Assembly: GCA_051294375.1 (NCBI GenBank) | Contig: CM119268.1 | Location: 1,462,549-1,526,548, forward strand | Direction of reading: 5' to 3' | From: Paraspadella gotoi | Lineage: Eukaryota; Chaetognatha | Length of the DNA stretch: 64,000 nucleotides | Shown: piece after piece, positions 50,841-61,859 of the stretch | Numbering within the stretch: position 1 is the stretch's first letter | How the letters are laid out: each line of letters opens with the position of its first letter | The notes under the pieces: generated by a model | What the model was told of the DNA's origin: nothing | The model's input: only the letters and a program-made list of their open reading frames with translations | The model's database searches: none | Position numbers and translations under genes: made by a program

Positions 50841-51087
50841 CGCTGAAGGCTCTCTCGGGGGTGTTGGAGTTTAGAGTGGAAAACAAGAGAACAGACTGTG
50901 AAGTCGAATCGAGAAAACAAAATGGCGGATCCGTGAGTCGAGAGAAGAAATTATGATTATTATTATGTATATCAAATAGCAGACGAATTAAAAAAAAAGG
51001 AAAAAAATACGAGAGTGAGAAAAAACTGGAGGTGAGGCAAGGTGAGGTGAATTCGGGTAGGGAAAGGAAAAAAAAATCCAAGGAGGT

Positions 51088-51328
51088 TATGACGACAATT
51101 GGAGGTGAGGTCGGAGAACGAAGAATAAGGCGAGTGAATTCACAACATTCACAACATTCTATCTCTGCGGCGTCCTCGGCGGCGCCGGCTGCGGCAGCGG
51201 CTGCTGCGGCAGCCATTGCTGCTCTCGGTGACAACGTAGTGACGCGTTTTACTCGATTTTCTGTGACGGAAACCGAAGCCGAAAATCAAATTATATCCGG
51301 CGACGGATCCGAGCAGCTCCGGATCTGA
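51088..51328 (+). CDS. Small Ala-rich open frame, uncertain
   Basis: A 79-codon ATG frame in the spacer upstream of the ENaC-type gene, on the opposite strand. It holds SAASSAAPAAAAAAAAAIAAL followed by a more complex DNVVTRFTRFSVTETEAEN tail. The Ala run stems from GCG/GCT/GCA mixtures, so it is not a pure triplet array. No domain is recognised. It may be the 5' exon of a divergent transcript or simply ENaC 5' leader sequence. Confidence 0.25.
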
Positions 51329-51329
51329 T

Positions 51330-51820
51330 CTCCGGATTACACGCAATGATATACAAAAATATTCTCATCATAAATGAGTTTTTGTGGGGTTTTTTTACTA
51401 TATCAGTACACTACTTGGTATTATAACGAAATGTCCTCTCATTTTCGATCCGATGTGAGCTAACCTACAACAGTTCATAACTTCATATACTTTTTTTCAA
51501 TACAGTGAACGATAGGTTGCTATTTAAAACTAATTACTTTAATGATTAAAGTAAAACCTTACCAAAGACGTTTTGTTTTAATCAAAAGCTAGCAGTAGTA
51601 ACATTTCACAGAATAACCGATAGATTTAAATTATAAGGGTAACCAGAAGCAAACAATAGTGGTTTTTTTTTTGGGGGGGGGGGTTTCGATTTTTCATAAA
51701 ACGATTTCCGATTCCTGATCGTATACTCGTGAATAAAAACATACCTTAAAATTAAAATAGATAGCTAAAATTTACGCGTCTTTTCCGTCTCCAAAAAAAA
51801 ATTAAAGGAAATATTCTTTC
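51330..51820. other. AT-rich spacer
   Basis: No gene. A T run and a G run adjoin at about 51,662-51,684. Confidence 0.6.
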
Positions 51821-51824
51821 CTCC

Positions 51825-52470
51825 TTAAATAATAAAACTTGCGCTGTATACGTCATCGTATACGGAACCCGAATCCACGACGACTTCAACTCGGAATGCT
51901 TTGTCGTCGTCGTCGTTGTCGTTGTCGTCTTCGTCGTCGTCGTCGTCTCCTTTGTCATCCCCAACGACCAACAAGTTGTCGGTCTCATCCTCTTCATTCT
52001 TATCCTCGACTTTACCGACATCCTCGTCACCCGACGCCCTCTCCTCGTCGGTCTCCACTCCCGCTTTCTCGTCCGCCATCGCCGCGCCAATCGCTTTGTC
52101 GTCGTCGTCGTCGTCCCAATAGCCTTTGGTCTTCTTCGTCGTCGTCGTCGTCGTCTTCGTCGCCCCGCGGTCGAGACGGCGTCGACATTCTTTACACTCC
52201 AACTCCACTTTGACCTGAATCTTCTCCTCGGCCTCTTCCGGGAGGAGGAAGAGGAAGGCGAGGAAGAGGACTTGGACGAGGATGATGAGGAGGAGGAATC
52301 TCTTGAAGGCGATGAAGGTGGAGTAGGAGTAGGAGGAGGAGGATGAGGAGGAGGAGGAGCCTGTGATGAAGCGAAGAACATCAGCAAATTTGTCGCGAAG
52401 AAATTTCCTGTTGAGGATGAGAGATCCGCTGGGTGGAGTCAGGGGTTTGCGTTGGGGCTGTGGAAGAAAA

Positions 52471-52555
<85 letters not shown>

Positions 52556-53241
52556 AAGGGTGTTAGACCAGGAGAGCGAGAGACACTGAAACCATGATTT
52601 GTCTCACCTTTTACAATCACCGTCACGTTCGTGAGACGAGCCAATCCTCTTCCTCTTTCTCCTTCGTTCTTTGACGTCGTCAGGATTTCCACGCGAAAGC
52701 ATCGAAGATCATAGGAAGCCGCTGACGCCGCCTTCGACGCCGCGGCGCCTTCCTCCCGCGGCGTCATTCTCCTCCATTCTTCGTCGCTCAATCGCTCGAT
52801 GTGAACGACGCCGGAGAGCGGCGTCTCACCGACGGCGGGGCAATCGACGAAGCCAAGAAGTCGAATCGACGCTGCCATCTTATTCGCTGTCGGCGACGCC
52901 GCGTCGGCAGCTGACTCCGCCGCTGCTCTGCTCTTTAACGCCTTCAAAACTTTGCTGCCGAAAATCGCGACGGAATCGTCGATGGAGTAAAAGTGATCGG
53001 CGGCGCTCTCGGAGGCGGCGGCGCTCTCGGAGGCGGCGGCGCTCTCGGAGGCGGCGGCGCCATTGAAAGCGGCGCCTTCGGAAAAGGACGGAGTTGTGGA
53101 GGTGAAGTCTGCTTCTTCAGGTTTTTCGACGGGGACGGAGAAGAGAGACGACGACGAAGACGACGACGACGACGACGACGGTGGTACTGGGTTCGCTAAC
53201 AAGAATAAAAACAAAATCATAAAATCATCCCTTAATTTTTG

Positions 53242-53290
<49 letters not shown>

Positions 53291-53481
53291 CTTCTGAGTA
53301 TCGATCCGTCTTCGTCTGGTCTCTCGTGGTTCGTATGGCTATCTCGATTGGTCTCGGCTCGTATGCATTTCACTCGCATCTAGATCTCTCTGAACTCTAT
53401 CTGTCATATTACCATCTTCTCTCTATTTCCACGACATTCACCTTGAACGACGACGAAGAAGATGAAATATTTACAAATCAT
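51825..53481 (-). CDS. Unrecognised type I membrane protein with acidic tail
   Basis: Three exons: 53442-53481, about 52621-53195, 51825-52457. Exon 1 encodes MICKYFIFFVVVQ. Joined in phase 1 to ANPVPP it makes a clear signal peptide with an Ala cleavage position. Exon 2 gives a Ser run, an AAASES triplicate repeat, then a non-repetitive luminal region (HFYSIDDSVAIFGSKVLKAL; GFVDCPAVGETPLSGVVHIE). Exon 3 gives a basic stretch, a Ser run, one membrane helix (FLLLIILVQVLFLAFLFLL), a Cys pair ECKEC and a strongly acidic Asp/Glu tail ending YSASFII. Predicted length is about 415 residues. The exon 2/3 join is ambiguous: the best donor (AAAG|GTGAGA) is out of frame with the helix, while ACG|GTGATT is in frame. 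I do not recognise the family. Confidence 0.7.
52469..52560 (+). repeat. (GA)n array in the membrane-protein gene's intron 2
   Basis: Dinucleotide array next to the exon 3 acceptor; on the transcribed strand it forms a (CT)n polypyrimidine tract. A second (CT)n at 53,244-53,295 lies in intron 1. Confidence 0.95.
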
Positions 53482-53499
53482 GACGATGTTGTTTTCAAC

Positions 53500-53980
53500 A
53501 AATTTACTGTATAGACTTTCAAGATTGGATCATTTAAAATTGTCGAAATTTAAAATAAAAAAATAACTCGTGTTTTCTTTTCTTCGAACTTGGAGATTTA
53601 AAAAATCAATGGAGAAAGAAAAAAATAGTTTGAGTTGAATTCGGTTGGACATAAAAGTAACGTCTTGATCTAAGACGAGAATCGTCGTCAATGTAAACAA
53701 AAATAGAAGAGAGAAAGATTTAGGCTGAAGTTAGTTTATTTCGCAAATACAATTATTACGCAAGGTCGAGACGGAAAAATCTTAATTGACAAACAAAATT
53801 TAGCATCTTTACTCATCACCAGCGTAAATGTAGCCAAGAAGTAAGAAGGTATCAAAAAGGTCAATCAATTCAAATTACTTGGCCAAAAAAAAAAAATTAA
53901 AAAACTCGGCCAATCTTCCGCTACTCAACCCCCGCTCCAGGCAGACCCCTCTCCGCTCCTACAAAACCCAGCCAACCTAC
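53500..53980. other. Spacer with tropomyosin 3' end
   Basis: TTTATT at about 53,735-53,740 reads AATAAA on the minus strand, about 245 nt after the tropomyosin stop. Nothing else is seen. Confidence 0.5.
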
Positions 53981-53983
53981 TCC

Positions 53984-56250
53984 TCAATATCCCGCCATCT
54001 CGTTGAAGGTCTGCTCTAGCTCCATGCAAATTTCTCCGTATTTCTCTTTCCAGTCGTTGAGATCAATAACCAGCAGCTCCAGCTCCTGCTGCTGCCGGGC
54101 GGCCTCCCGCTCCGCCGCTGCGGCTTGGATCTCGGTGAATTTGAGGTTGAGGGTCAGGTCTCTGCGTAGTTGAGAGGAGGGGGATGTTATGGGGGACGGT
54201 GTCATGTCATGTCATGCCATGTCACGATGCCCTTTTTTCCTAATTCTCCCCTTCTAATCCTCGAGGATCATGCTTTCCTTTCCTTCTGCTCTCATCCTTC
54301 CATTTCCTACGTGCCCCTTGACCTCAACCTCCTCTTCCCTCCCTCCCTCTCTCCCCCTCTCTCTCTCCCTCCCCCTCTCTCCCTCCCCCTCTCTCCTACC
54401 TTATCTTCTCCTCTGCCTCTTCATGTCTCTTCAAGGCGTTCGTCTCGCTCAACTCCAGAGTCTTCATGTTTTGTCCGACGACGTTGAGTTGTTCCTCCAA
54501 CTCTTGGATCTTCGACTCGGATTCCTTCGCTTTCTCCAACGTCCGGTCCAGGTCCACCTTGGGGGGGGAGAGGAGAGTCTTCCCGTTCTTGGTTTCGCTA
54601 TTTTTTTCTTTCTTTCTTTTTCTTTTCTTTTTTCTTTTTTTCTTTTCTTTTTTTCTCCTCTTTTCTCTGATATAAGACAAGCAGAGACGGTGTGAGAATT
54701 TGAGACAGATAGAATCGATATAGAAATGGTCAGTATTTATTTATTTATACAGGTCAATCGAATCATCGACACGGGCTGGTTTTCAGGATGGCATGAAGCC
54801 CGTCTTCTTATTGGTTCATTCCGATGTTGATTCATCCAATCAGCGAGTCGTTTGTTGATTTCATCCGATGTCCCTACACGAATTCTTTCATATCTTTATT
54901 CGCATTTCTTTAATCATCTCTTTTTTATTCTCACCTTTTTTTCCTATTTTTTTTTTTTTTTTTTTATAATTTTATTCATTTTGTGTTAATTTCTCTCTTT
55001 TCGTTGTTTTAGGGATTAGCGAAAAACTAAAAGTTTATTTTTGTTAGGTAGTACAACGATTTTTATTTTATTTATTTTATTTAAATAAATAAAAATCGTT
55101 GTACTACCTAACTAAAATAAACTTTTTGTTTTTCGGTAATTTTCTTCTTATTTTTCTTTCTTTCTTTCATTAACCGGGTTCCCCCCCCCCAAAACCGACC
55201 ACAACCCCACAACCCGCGACCACAACCCACCCTCCCCACAAACCACACCTGCGTCATCGAGAGCTTCCTCGACGCCTCCTCGGCGTTCCGAGTCGATCGA
55301 AGGGCGATCTCTTGAGCCTGCGTTATCTGTTCCTCCAAAGAATCCATTCGTTCGTCGTTGACGAAAGACTTGGCCTCCAACCCTTTGCGTTTGATCTCGA
55401 CGGCTTCGGCGTCCGACGCAGCCTCCGCCAGCTTCTTGGTCTCCACTGACAGCGGGAGGGTTGGGTAGGTGAGAATTAAATGGATTGATTGATTGATTGA
55501 AATCTTTTTTGCACGAGTTAATTTGTTTTAAATAAAAATATTTGATTTTTTTTTTTAAATTTTTATAATGATTTCTATCTGACTTGAGCCCTGACCTTTT
55601 ATTTTTGGAAGGCTCAAATATCTGAATTTGAAGTATAATTAAATGGCTCCAATAATTCTGTTTAAAGCCTCCAATTGGTTGAATTTTATACATTGAATTT
55701 GAATAACTGGTCTCTCATTGGCTAATAATAGCTAGTAGATGTTTTGATTTTATTCTCAAAGTGAACTCTCCTCTCATTGGTTGTTTTAATTTTGTTCTTG
55801 TGTATAAAAGGAGAGTAAATTCTTAGTTTGAGACAATTCTATTATGCGGATTGAGTTTCTAAACATCCCGGAATGACCGGAGAACTGCTTCGTGATCGTA
55901 ATAGGGCTGTGAATTCCGAATCGGGATGGAAACGGCTGACGCTGGGAATGACATCCAGTTTTGGAATCAAAATGATTTCATTCAGATCTGAGACGACAAC
56001 GATGACGACGACGACTATTCCCAAGGATCAAAAAATCAAAAATTCGCTTGGCCAAATTTTCCCTTTCTATCGATTTTATAATGCGATAAGATGCCAAAAA
56101 ATCGGGGAAAAAATAGCAAATTTAAAAATAAAATAAAAGTGGTTAGTATTATTAATTTAAGTAAAATATACGTAGATCATCGTTCCTTGAAAGAAATCAT
56201 TTGTCCTTTCATTGATATGTTCATACATTCATTTATTGATCTGAGAGAAA

Positions 56251-56293
<43 letters not shown>

Positions 56294-57170
56294 TTCGATA
56301 AGTTTTTGGATCTTTGTAGATTAATGCCAAAAAAATCTTGACCGGCATTTCCCTCCCTTACCCTCCCTTACCCTCCAGCCTCGCGTCGGATCTCGAGATG
56401 TCGTCGTCCAGCAGCGAGCTCCGTCGCTGCAACGCAGAGACGTCCTCTTCGTTGACGAGCTGCTGCTTCTCCGCTTCTTCGATCGCCAGCGTCGACGCCT
56501 CCAGCTTTTCCATCGTCTCGTCGAGGGCGTTCTCGACCTGGAGATAGATTTGTAAGAATGTCTGTCGCTTAGTCCGTGAGTCTGTTTGTAGGTTTCTATG
56601 TCCGTGAGCTAATCTATCTCGTTTGTCTGGTTCTAAGTCTGTGATCCAGCTGCCCGTCGAACTTCAGGGCTTTTCCAAACTGTCAAACCGCCTCAATATA
56701 CAATTCGTCTTTCAATTTATATGTCCTCTCGATTGTTAACTGTCAATCTGTCTGTAAATCTATCCCGTTCGTTTATCATTATTTCTATCTTATGGCGAAT
56801 TTATCTCGTTTTTCTGTCATTCTATCTTTCTCTCTTTCTATCTGCGAATCTGTCTCTTTGTCGATTTTGTCTGATTGTCAGTCGATCAAAGCCGTTGGTT
56901 TGACAATCTCTATATATGTCTTTCCCCTGCCCTATTTATCATATTTCTCCGACTGTCCGTCCGTCCGTCCATCTTTCCCCGATTCGTCTCCATTCATGTC
57001 CCAACCCCAGCGACCTTCATGATCTTCTTTCCCAGCTGAAGGATCTCGTGATCCCGCGTCTCCAAGAGTTTGTTGAGTTCGACGATCCGATTCTGGAGAC
57101 TCTTCTCAGTGTCGGCGGCCGCCTCCTTCGCCGCCTTCAGGTTGTACATCTTGTTGCGGATGGCCTCCAT
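53984..57170 (-). CDS. Tropomyosin
   Basis: Five exons, high to low: 57015-57170, 56372-56537, 55249-55445, 54400-54557, 53984-54161. They join in frame (phases 0,1,0,2) to exactly 284 residues, the canonical length of muscle-type tropomyosin. The protein is a parallel coiled coil that lies along actin filaments. Landmarks: MEAIRNKMYNLKAAKEAA at the N terminus, LLDDDISRSDARLE (register identical to the usual RSEERL), SFVNDERMDSLEEQI, EEASRKL, ESKIQELEEQLNVVGQNMK, IRDLTLNLK, and the C terminus EQTFNEMAGY. The heptad pattern is unbroken. The chosen start is the ATG at 57,170, because it gives 284 residues in register. An in-frame upstream ATG at 57,206 would add MSSKAKETASNT. The sequence is more divergent than usual, with Asn/Gln-rich surface positions. 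The exon 1 donor (AAG|GTCGCT) is weak. Confidence 0.95.
54677..54905 (+). repeat. Dispersed repeat family A, copy 2 in a tropomyosin intron
   Basis: Partner of 6,379-6,590. The best shared block is ATGAAGCCCGTCTTCT, with CATCCAATCAGCGAG after it. Confidence 0.75.
55017..55135. repeat. Long near-perfect inverted repeat (hairpin) in a tropomyosin intron
   Basis: Arms of about 48-50 nt, containing TTAGGTAGTACAACGATTTT on the left and its reverse complement on the right, are separated by about 15 A/T bases. The outer ends read CGAAAAAC and GTTTTTCG. It could be a foldback/MITE element or a small-RNA precursor. Confidence 0.85.
55450..56370 (-). other. Tropomyosin intron 2
   Basis: AT-rich. It contains (GATT)n at 55,482-55,500 and (GA)n at 56,252-56,290. 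A frame at 55,873-56,136 (+) is open but unsupported. Confidence 0.6.
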
Positions 57171-57199
57171 CGTGTTGGAGGCCGTCTCCTTCGCTTTGG

Positions 57200-57720
57200 A
57201 AGACATCGTGGACGAGCGCGTTGGGGAAGGCGGATGAGTAGAGGAGGCGACGCCTGGCGGGAAAGATTTACGTCAAAGTAGAGTTTGGGTCGGAAAAAAA
57301 ACGTATTGTTATTGGGAAGGAAAATAGCTGATAAAGCTGATATATATACTTCTGATAATTATGATATAACTTTTTAGCAAGTTAAATTTATAATCTTTTT
57401 TTGTTGAATACTATACATGTTATATCTTTGATTAGGAAACCAAACCTTCAGGTAAATAAACGAGCAGCTGAATAAAATTATTGCATCTAATAAATAAATG
57501 CAATAAATAAAATTTCCACAGGCCCCCCCAAATAATGTAAAAGTATTTAAATAATTAAAAAGATGCAAAATGAATGATAAAATTATTTGTATTTTAGATA
57601 TTTTAAAATCTAAAACATGAAGAAGTGGCACAAGTATTTCTGCAATGGTCAAAATTTAAAAAAAAGATGACTATCCTTTTTTCCGTAGAAATCCGCGTTC
57701 GTCGATCGAATATGAAATCC
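57200..57720. other. Spacer upstream of tropomyosin
   Basis: AT-rich, presumably containing the tropomyosin promoter on the minus strand. No motif can be called with confidence. Confidence 0.4.
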
Positions 57721-57729
57721 AAACTAAAA

Positions 57730-58565
57730 AGATCGATTTTGAGAGGAAAAGTGGGAAGGAGGAAGAGGAGAAGGGGGAAGATGAGGAAAGGGAAGAGGAA
57801 AAGAAGAAAGAGGAGGCAAGAGGGAAAGTGGGAAAAGGAGGGAAAGATGAAGGGAAAAGAAGAAGAGGAGAAAAGAAGAAAGAGGAAGGGAAGAAAGGAG
57901 GGAGGAGATGAAAAGAAAGGGAAGAGGAAGAGGAGAAAGAGGAAGAAAGAAAAGAAGAGAAGGGGAAGATGAAGAGGAAAAGAAGAAGGGTAAGAAGAAG
58001 AAAGAGAAGAGGCTAGTAGGAAATAGAAGCGGAGAGAATAAGAGGAAGATGTGAAGTAAGAGAAGGATGGAAAAAGATTGATGGAAATAGAGGGGAATGA
58101 GGAAGGAAAAGAAGAGAGGAGAAGAGGAGAAAGAGCGAAAGAGGAGAGAGGAAGGAGAGTGAAAGGAGGAAGAGGATAGAAAGAGCGAGAAGGGGGGAAG
58201 ATAGGAAAGGGATAAGACGAATAGAGAAGGAGAACAAGAGTGAAGAAGAGATAGAAGAAGGAGGAAGATGAAGAAAGGAAGAGGAAGAGAAGAAGGGAGG
58301 AAAGAAGAGGAAAGGCAGAAGGAGGAAGATGAGGAAAGGGACTAAGAGGAAATAAAGGAAGAGAAGATGAAAGGATGAAATGGAGTAGAAAAGAAAGAAG
58401 CAGATAGAAGAGTGAGAAAAAGGAAGAAAGAGAAAAGAGGAGAGGAAGAAAAGATGGAGATGACGAGGCGAGTGAAGATGGCGTCGTAGAAGCCAGACAA
58501 GAGGAATGAAAGAGCGAAAAATCGTTAAAGGGGGAGGAAATGAAATCTTAGAAGAAAACAGAGAT
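57730..58565 (+). repeat. Long homopurine tract (about 800 bp)
   Basis: One strand is almost entirely A and G in irregular AAGAGGAAG-type units, with only scattered pyrimidines. Open frames on both strands are composition products. Confidence 0.9.
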
Positions 58566-58569
58566 TGTT

Positions 58570-59100
58570 TATTAAAAGAAAGAGAAGAACTTTTAATATT
58601 TTTATAAATCAAAACAATAAAAAAAATGTATAAAACATGAAAATTTCAATTCGTTCGTATAAATTTCTCAACATCCTCGACTTTTTCATATATTTTTAAG
58701 ATTTGTCCGTCAGCTACGTGATAATCTGACGGGAAGAGAATGACGAGGCGTTCGCTTGTCGAAATAGGGTGATGCGGCTGGGGATTTATGGCTGGGCTGG
58801 GGGCTGGGGATGGGTTACGATGCGGGATCAAATTGGAAAATGGCAATATGTGCGTGATTTGAAAATCATGAAAAAAGTGTATTAGAAAAAATGCTGACGG
58901 GGAAAAATGTTGAAAAAAAGGTAAAATTCAATTAAGCTGAAGAAAAGAAAATTGTAATTTAATGAGAGAATGGAAGAGAAAAAAGTAAACAAAGAAATAA
59001 AGAACAAAATTAGCAAATAATAGCAAAATAAGTAATAACAAAAAAAAAAACAAAAGCAAAAATATCTTAAACGAATATTAAAGAAGGAAAGCAGATGAGC
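58570..59100. other. AT-rich spacer
   Basis: No gene. A short GCTGGG repeat lies at about 58,778-58,810. Confidence 0.6.
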
Positions 59101-59104
59101 ATAT

Positions 59105-59131
59105 TATTTATTATTATTATTATTATTATTA

Positions 59132-59163
<32 letters not shown>

Positions 59164-59195
59164 TATTATTATTATATTATTATTATTATTATTTA

Positions 59196-59246
<51 letters not shown>
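59105..59246 (+). repeat. (ATT)n array
   Basis: Trinucleotide array with occasional missing letters, more than 40 units. Confidence 0.97.
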
Positions 59247-59247
<1 letters not shown>

Positions 59248-59289
59248 TCATTTACTATGAATTAATTGATTATTAATAATTTGCCAATT

Positions 59290-59525
59290 ACAAAATATGA
59301 TGATGTGAAGAGACAGTAATTTTGTATGAGTTAGTGATAGAACCGTTCAATATAAGCATCCACTGAGTCGCGATCAGGCTGTAACACATGTTACAGGCGG
59401 GGTTTAATAGCGGCCCGTCCCTCTTAACTGACCAAGACGCCACCGGGCTAGAACCCCGGACCTTTTGGGTTGCGGAGGGCGAATTGACTAGCACTCCAGG
59501 CACCATGGCGCGCTTAAATGAACGG
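59290..59525 (-). repeat. tRNA-derived SINE family C, copy 2
   Basis: The minus strand carries GGGGTTCTAGCCCGGTGG (box B) after a tRNA-like 5' part, then CTGTAACATGTGTTACAGCC and a 3' tail ending in the complement of GAGACAGTAATT. It is about 85% like the copy at 59,755 by eye. Confidence 0.75.
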
Positions 59526-59529
59526 ATTT

Positions 59530-59752
59530 TGTGAGGTTAGTCCACCATACATCCCCCCCTCCCGTAGTGAGATGTTCTGTTGCGTCTCTATCAGTGAATG
59601 TTGTTAGATTGGATGGAAGTGCAAACGTCACCAGTTAGGCATTGTCGCCTGGATGTGTGAGGCGGGAAAGTGCCATCGCCAGGTTGAGGCATGTCGCCTT
59701 GAAATGTTGTTTTTTGGTTTGCTGTTGTGTTCGGAAAGTCGGGCTTCACCCA
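59530..59752. other. Spacer between the two SINE copies
   Basis: Contains four imperfect occurrences of TGTCGCCT/GTTGAGG-type phrases. No gene. Confidence 0.5.
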
Positions 59753-59754
59753 AT

Positions 59755-60010
59755 GAAAGAGACAGTAATTATTGTTTGAGTTAAAGTGATTAGAACCGTT
59801 CAATATATTAAAGCAGGTTCCCTGAGCTTCGGAATTACAGGCTGTAACACCATGTTACAGGCGGGTAAGCGGCCCCGTCCCTTCTAACTGCCAGACGACC
59901 ACCGGGCTAGAAACCCCGGACCTTTAGGTAGTTGGGAAGGCGAATGACTTGCCTCGCGCCCAATGGCCGCTTAATGATGAACGGGTTGGTGGAGTTTAGT
60001 CCACCATATG
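59755..60010 (-). repeat. tRNA-derived SINE family C, copy 3
   Basis: The most complete copy. On the minus strand there is a box A-like GGGCGCGAGGCAAGTC, box B GGTTTCTAGCCC, a core with CTGTAACATGGTGTTACAGC and CCGAAGCTCAGGGAACC, and the tail TTACTGTCTC. GTTTAGTCCACCATA at its left edge recurs at 59,535. Confidence 0.75.
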
Positions 60011-60034
60011 CTGTCTCTTTTTACGAAAGTGGCC

Positions 60035-60240
60035 GAGAGAGGAGGGGGGGGCAGAGACGGTGCTTTTTTCAGAGAGAGCAGAAGGAACTGAGATAGGAGA
60101 GAGAGAGGAGAGAGAGAGAGAGAGAGAATGATCGAGGAGAGAAGGACGGATGGAAGAGGCGAGAAGTGAAGGGTGAGAGATGGAGAGAGAGAATGAGAGA
60201 CTAAAAGAAAATGAGAGAGAAGAGAGAGTGTGAAATCGAA
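60035..60240 (+). repeat. (GA)n-rich array
   Basis: Irregular GA microsatellite directly after the SINE. Confidence 0.9.
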
Positions 60241-60900
60241 ATGGTGAAACATATATGGGGGCCAAGGCCGAAGGGGCCTAGGGCGGCCTAAGGGAGATCT
60301 CTACGGAAGAGTGTGAATTGGTTAATTGATAATCTCGTCTCGCTTTCTCCGGTCGACGTCATTCTTCAATTTCGCTCGTAACTTTCTCGCCGATTTTAGT
60401 TTTTTTTTTCTTTCGATTTATGTTTCGAAAGCGAAACAAACACAAAAAATCCTTTCGGTCAAAAAAAAAAAAAAAGATGACAAGAATTTCTCTTTTCGGC
60501 GAAATAAATCTTCAATCGAACTCGTGGACAAAAAAAAAGAAATTGTTTCGAAAAAACAGATGGTCGTTGGTTGGGGATTATTTTTTATTATCTTAAAAAA
60601 AAAAAGCATTAATGTGAAATTTGAATTTCGATAAGTCCTTTGAAATCGGTTGTTTATTTTAACGAGGACGATTTTGGTAAAGTTTGTCAAGTTATTAGGC
60701 AGAAACGCTGAATAGGGAGAGAGAAAGAGAGAGAAAGAAAGATGGATTGAAAATAAGATAAGATAAAACATTTGGTCCTTCTTACGGTAACAATGAAAAG
60801 AAATATTATATCCAGCGATAAAAACTGTTTAATAATTTTAACTTATTAATTATAATCACCTTTTTGTCAGAATGTAAGACTCACAAAAGAATAAAGAGAT
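60240..60900. other. Spacer, no supported gene
   Basis: A 102-codon frame at 60,326 is Lys/Phe-rich from A and T runs and lacks support. GGGGCCAAGGCCGAAGGGGCC at 60,255 is a small GC-rich palindromic patch. Confidence 0.6.
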
Positions 60901-60904
60901 CACA

Positions 60905-61205
60905 GCGTCTCGCCACAAAAAAAAGTTTATCCACAGCCGATCTCTATCAACCTCAGCCGGTTAGATAACTCTACGTCTGACCACGGCCCTCCACAGCAAG
61001 TACGTTTTAACCACAGAGCTCAATGATTTAACCACAGCCCTTTTTGAAGAACCACAGCCAACAAGGCAACTAAAAGTCCGACCACAGGCGGCCACAGGAA
61101 GTTCGTTTTAACAGATTTAAATGATTTATCCACACCCCATTTCGATGAAACACTGCCAGCAAGGAAAGTCCCACCACGGGCCGCCACAACTCGTCCGGTC
61201 TGAGA
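60905..61205 (+). repeat. Approx. 110 bp tandem repeat rich in CCACAG
   Basis: Two to three diverged units containing TCC(A)ACAGC, GTACGTTTTAACCACAG, ATGATTTAACCACAG and CCAACAAGG. CCACAG occurs about ten times. Confidence 0.8.
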
Positions 61206-61289
61206 CTCGTATGCAAATCGCTTATGTTCATCCATTTTCTGTTGACCTTCGACGGCGCGCCCTGGGGAAGAGACCCGAGGTTGGTGACG

Positions 61290-61316
61290 GAAGGAAGGAA
61301 AGTGTGAGAGAGAGAG

Positions 61317-61363
<47 letters not shown>

Positions 61364-61765
61364 GAGAGGGAGGAGGAAGGAGGAAGAAGTACTCGCTGAA
61401 CCTTCGGTGGGACGATCTACCTACTGAAGAACGAATCAAAGAGAGAGACATGAGAGAGAGCCAGAGAGAGACAGAGAGAGAAGAGAGAGAAGCAGAGAAA
61501 GAGAGAGAGAGAAGGAGAGAGAGAAGAGAGGCAGAGTAGAAGAAATAGTGGCCTGGTAAATTCTCATCTGAAGGACACACTGCCTGGACGAAGCATCCCA
61601 CAAACGGGGATAAGAGAAGAGCAGATGAGGAGAGAGAAGAGAGAGAGGAGAGAGGAGAGAGAGAGAGAGAATAAAGAGAAGCGAGAGTGAGAGGAGAGGG
61701 AAAAGAGATGAGAGAGAGAGAGTTAGAGAAGAGAAAGTGAGGAGAGAGAGAAGCAGAGAGAACGA
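61290..61765 (+). repeat. (GA)n-rich block
   Basis: Irregular GA arrays interrupted by short complex segments. Ser/Leu-rich minus-strand frames are repeat translations. Confidence 0.9.
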
Positions 61766-61859
61766 CGACAGTCAAGACTCCGCTACAGGAGTCAAGAGAA
61801 GGGAGGCAAAGTATGCAGAATGGATGTTCATAGGAGGAAATAGCTTCGGATGATCGGCT

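Noticed and set aside
57625-58612. Lys/Glu-rich and Ser/Phe-rich frames
   Set aside because: Homopurine composition removes stop codons on both strands; no other sign of coding.
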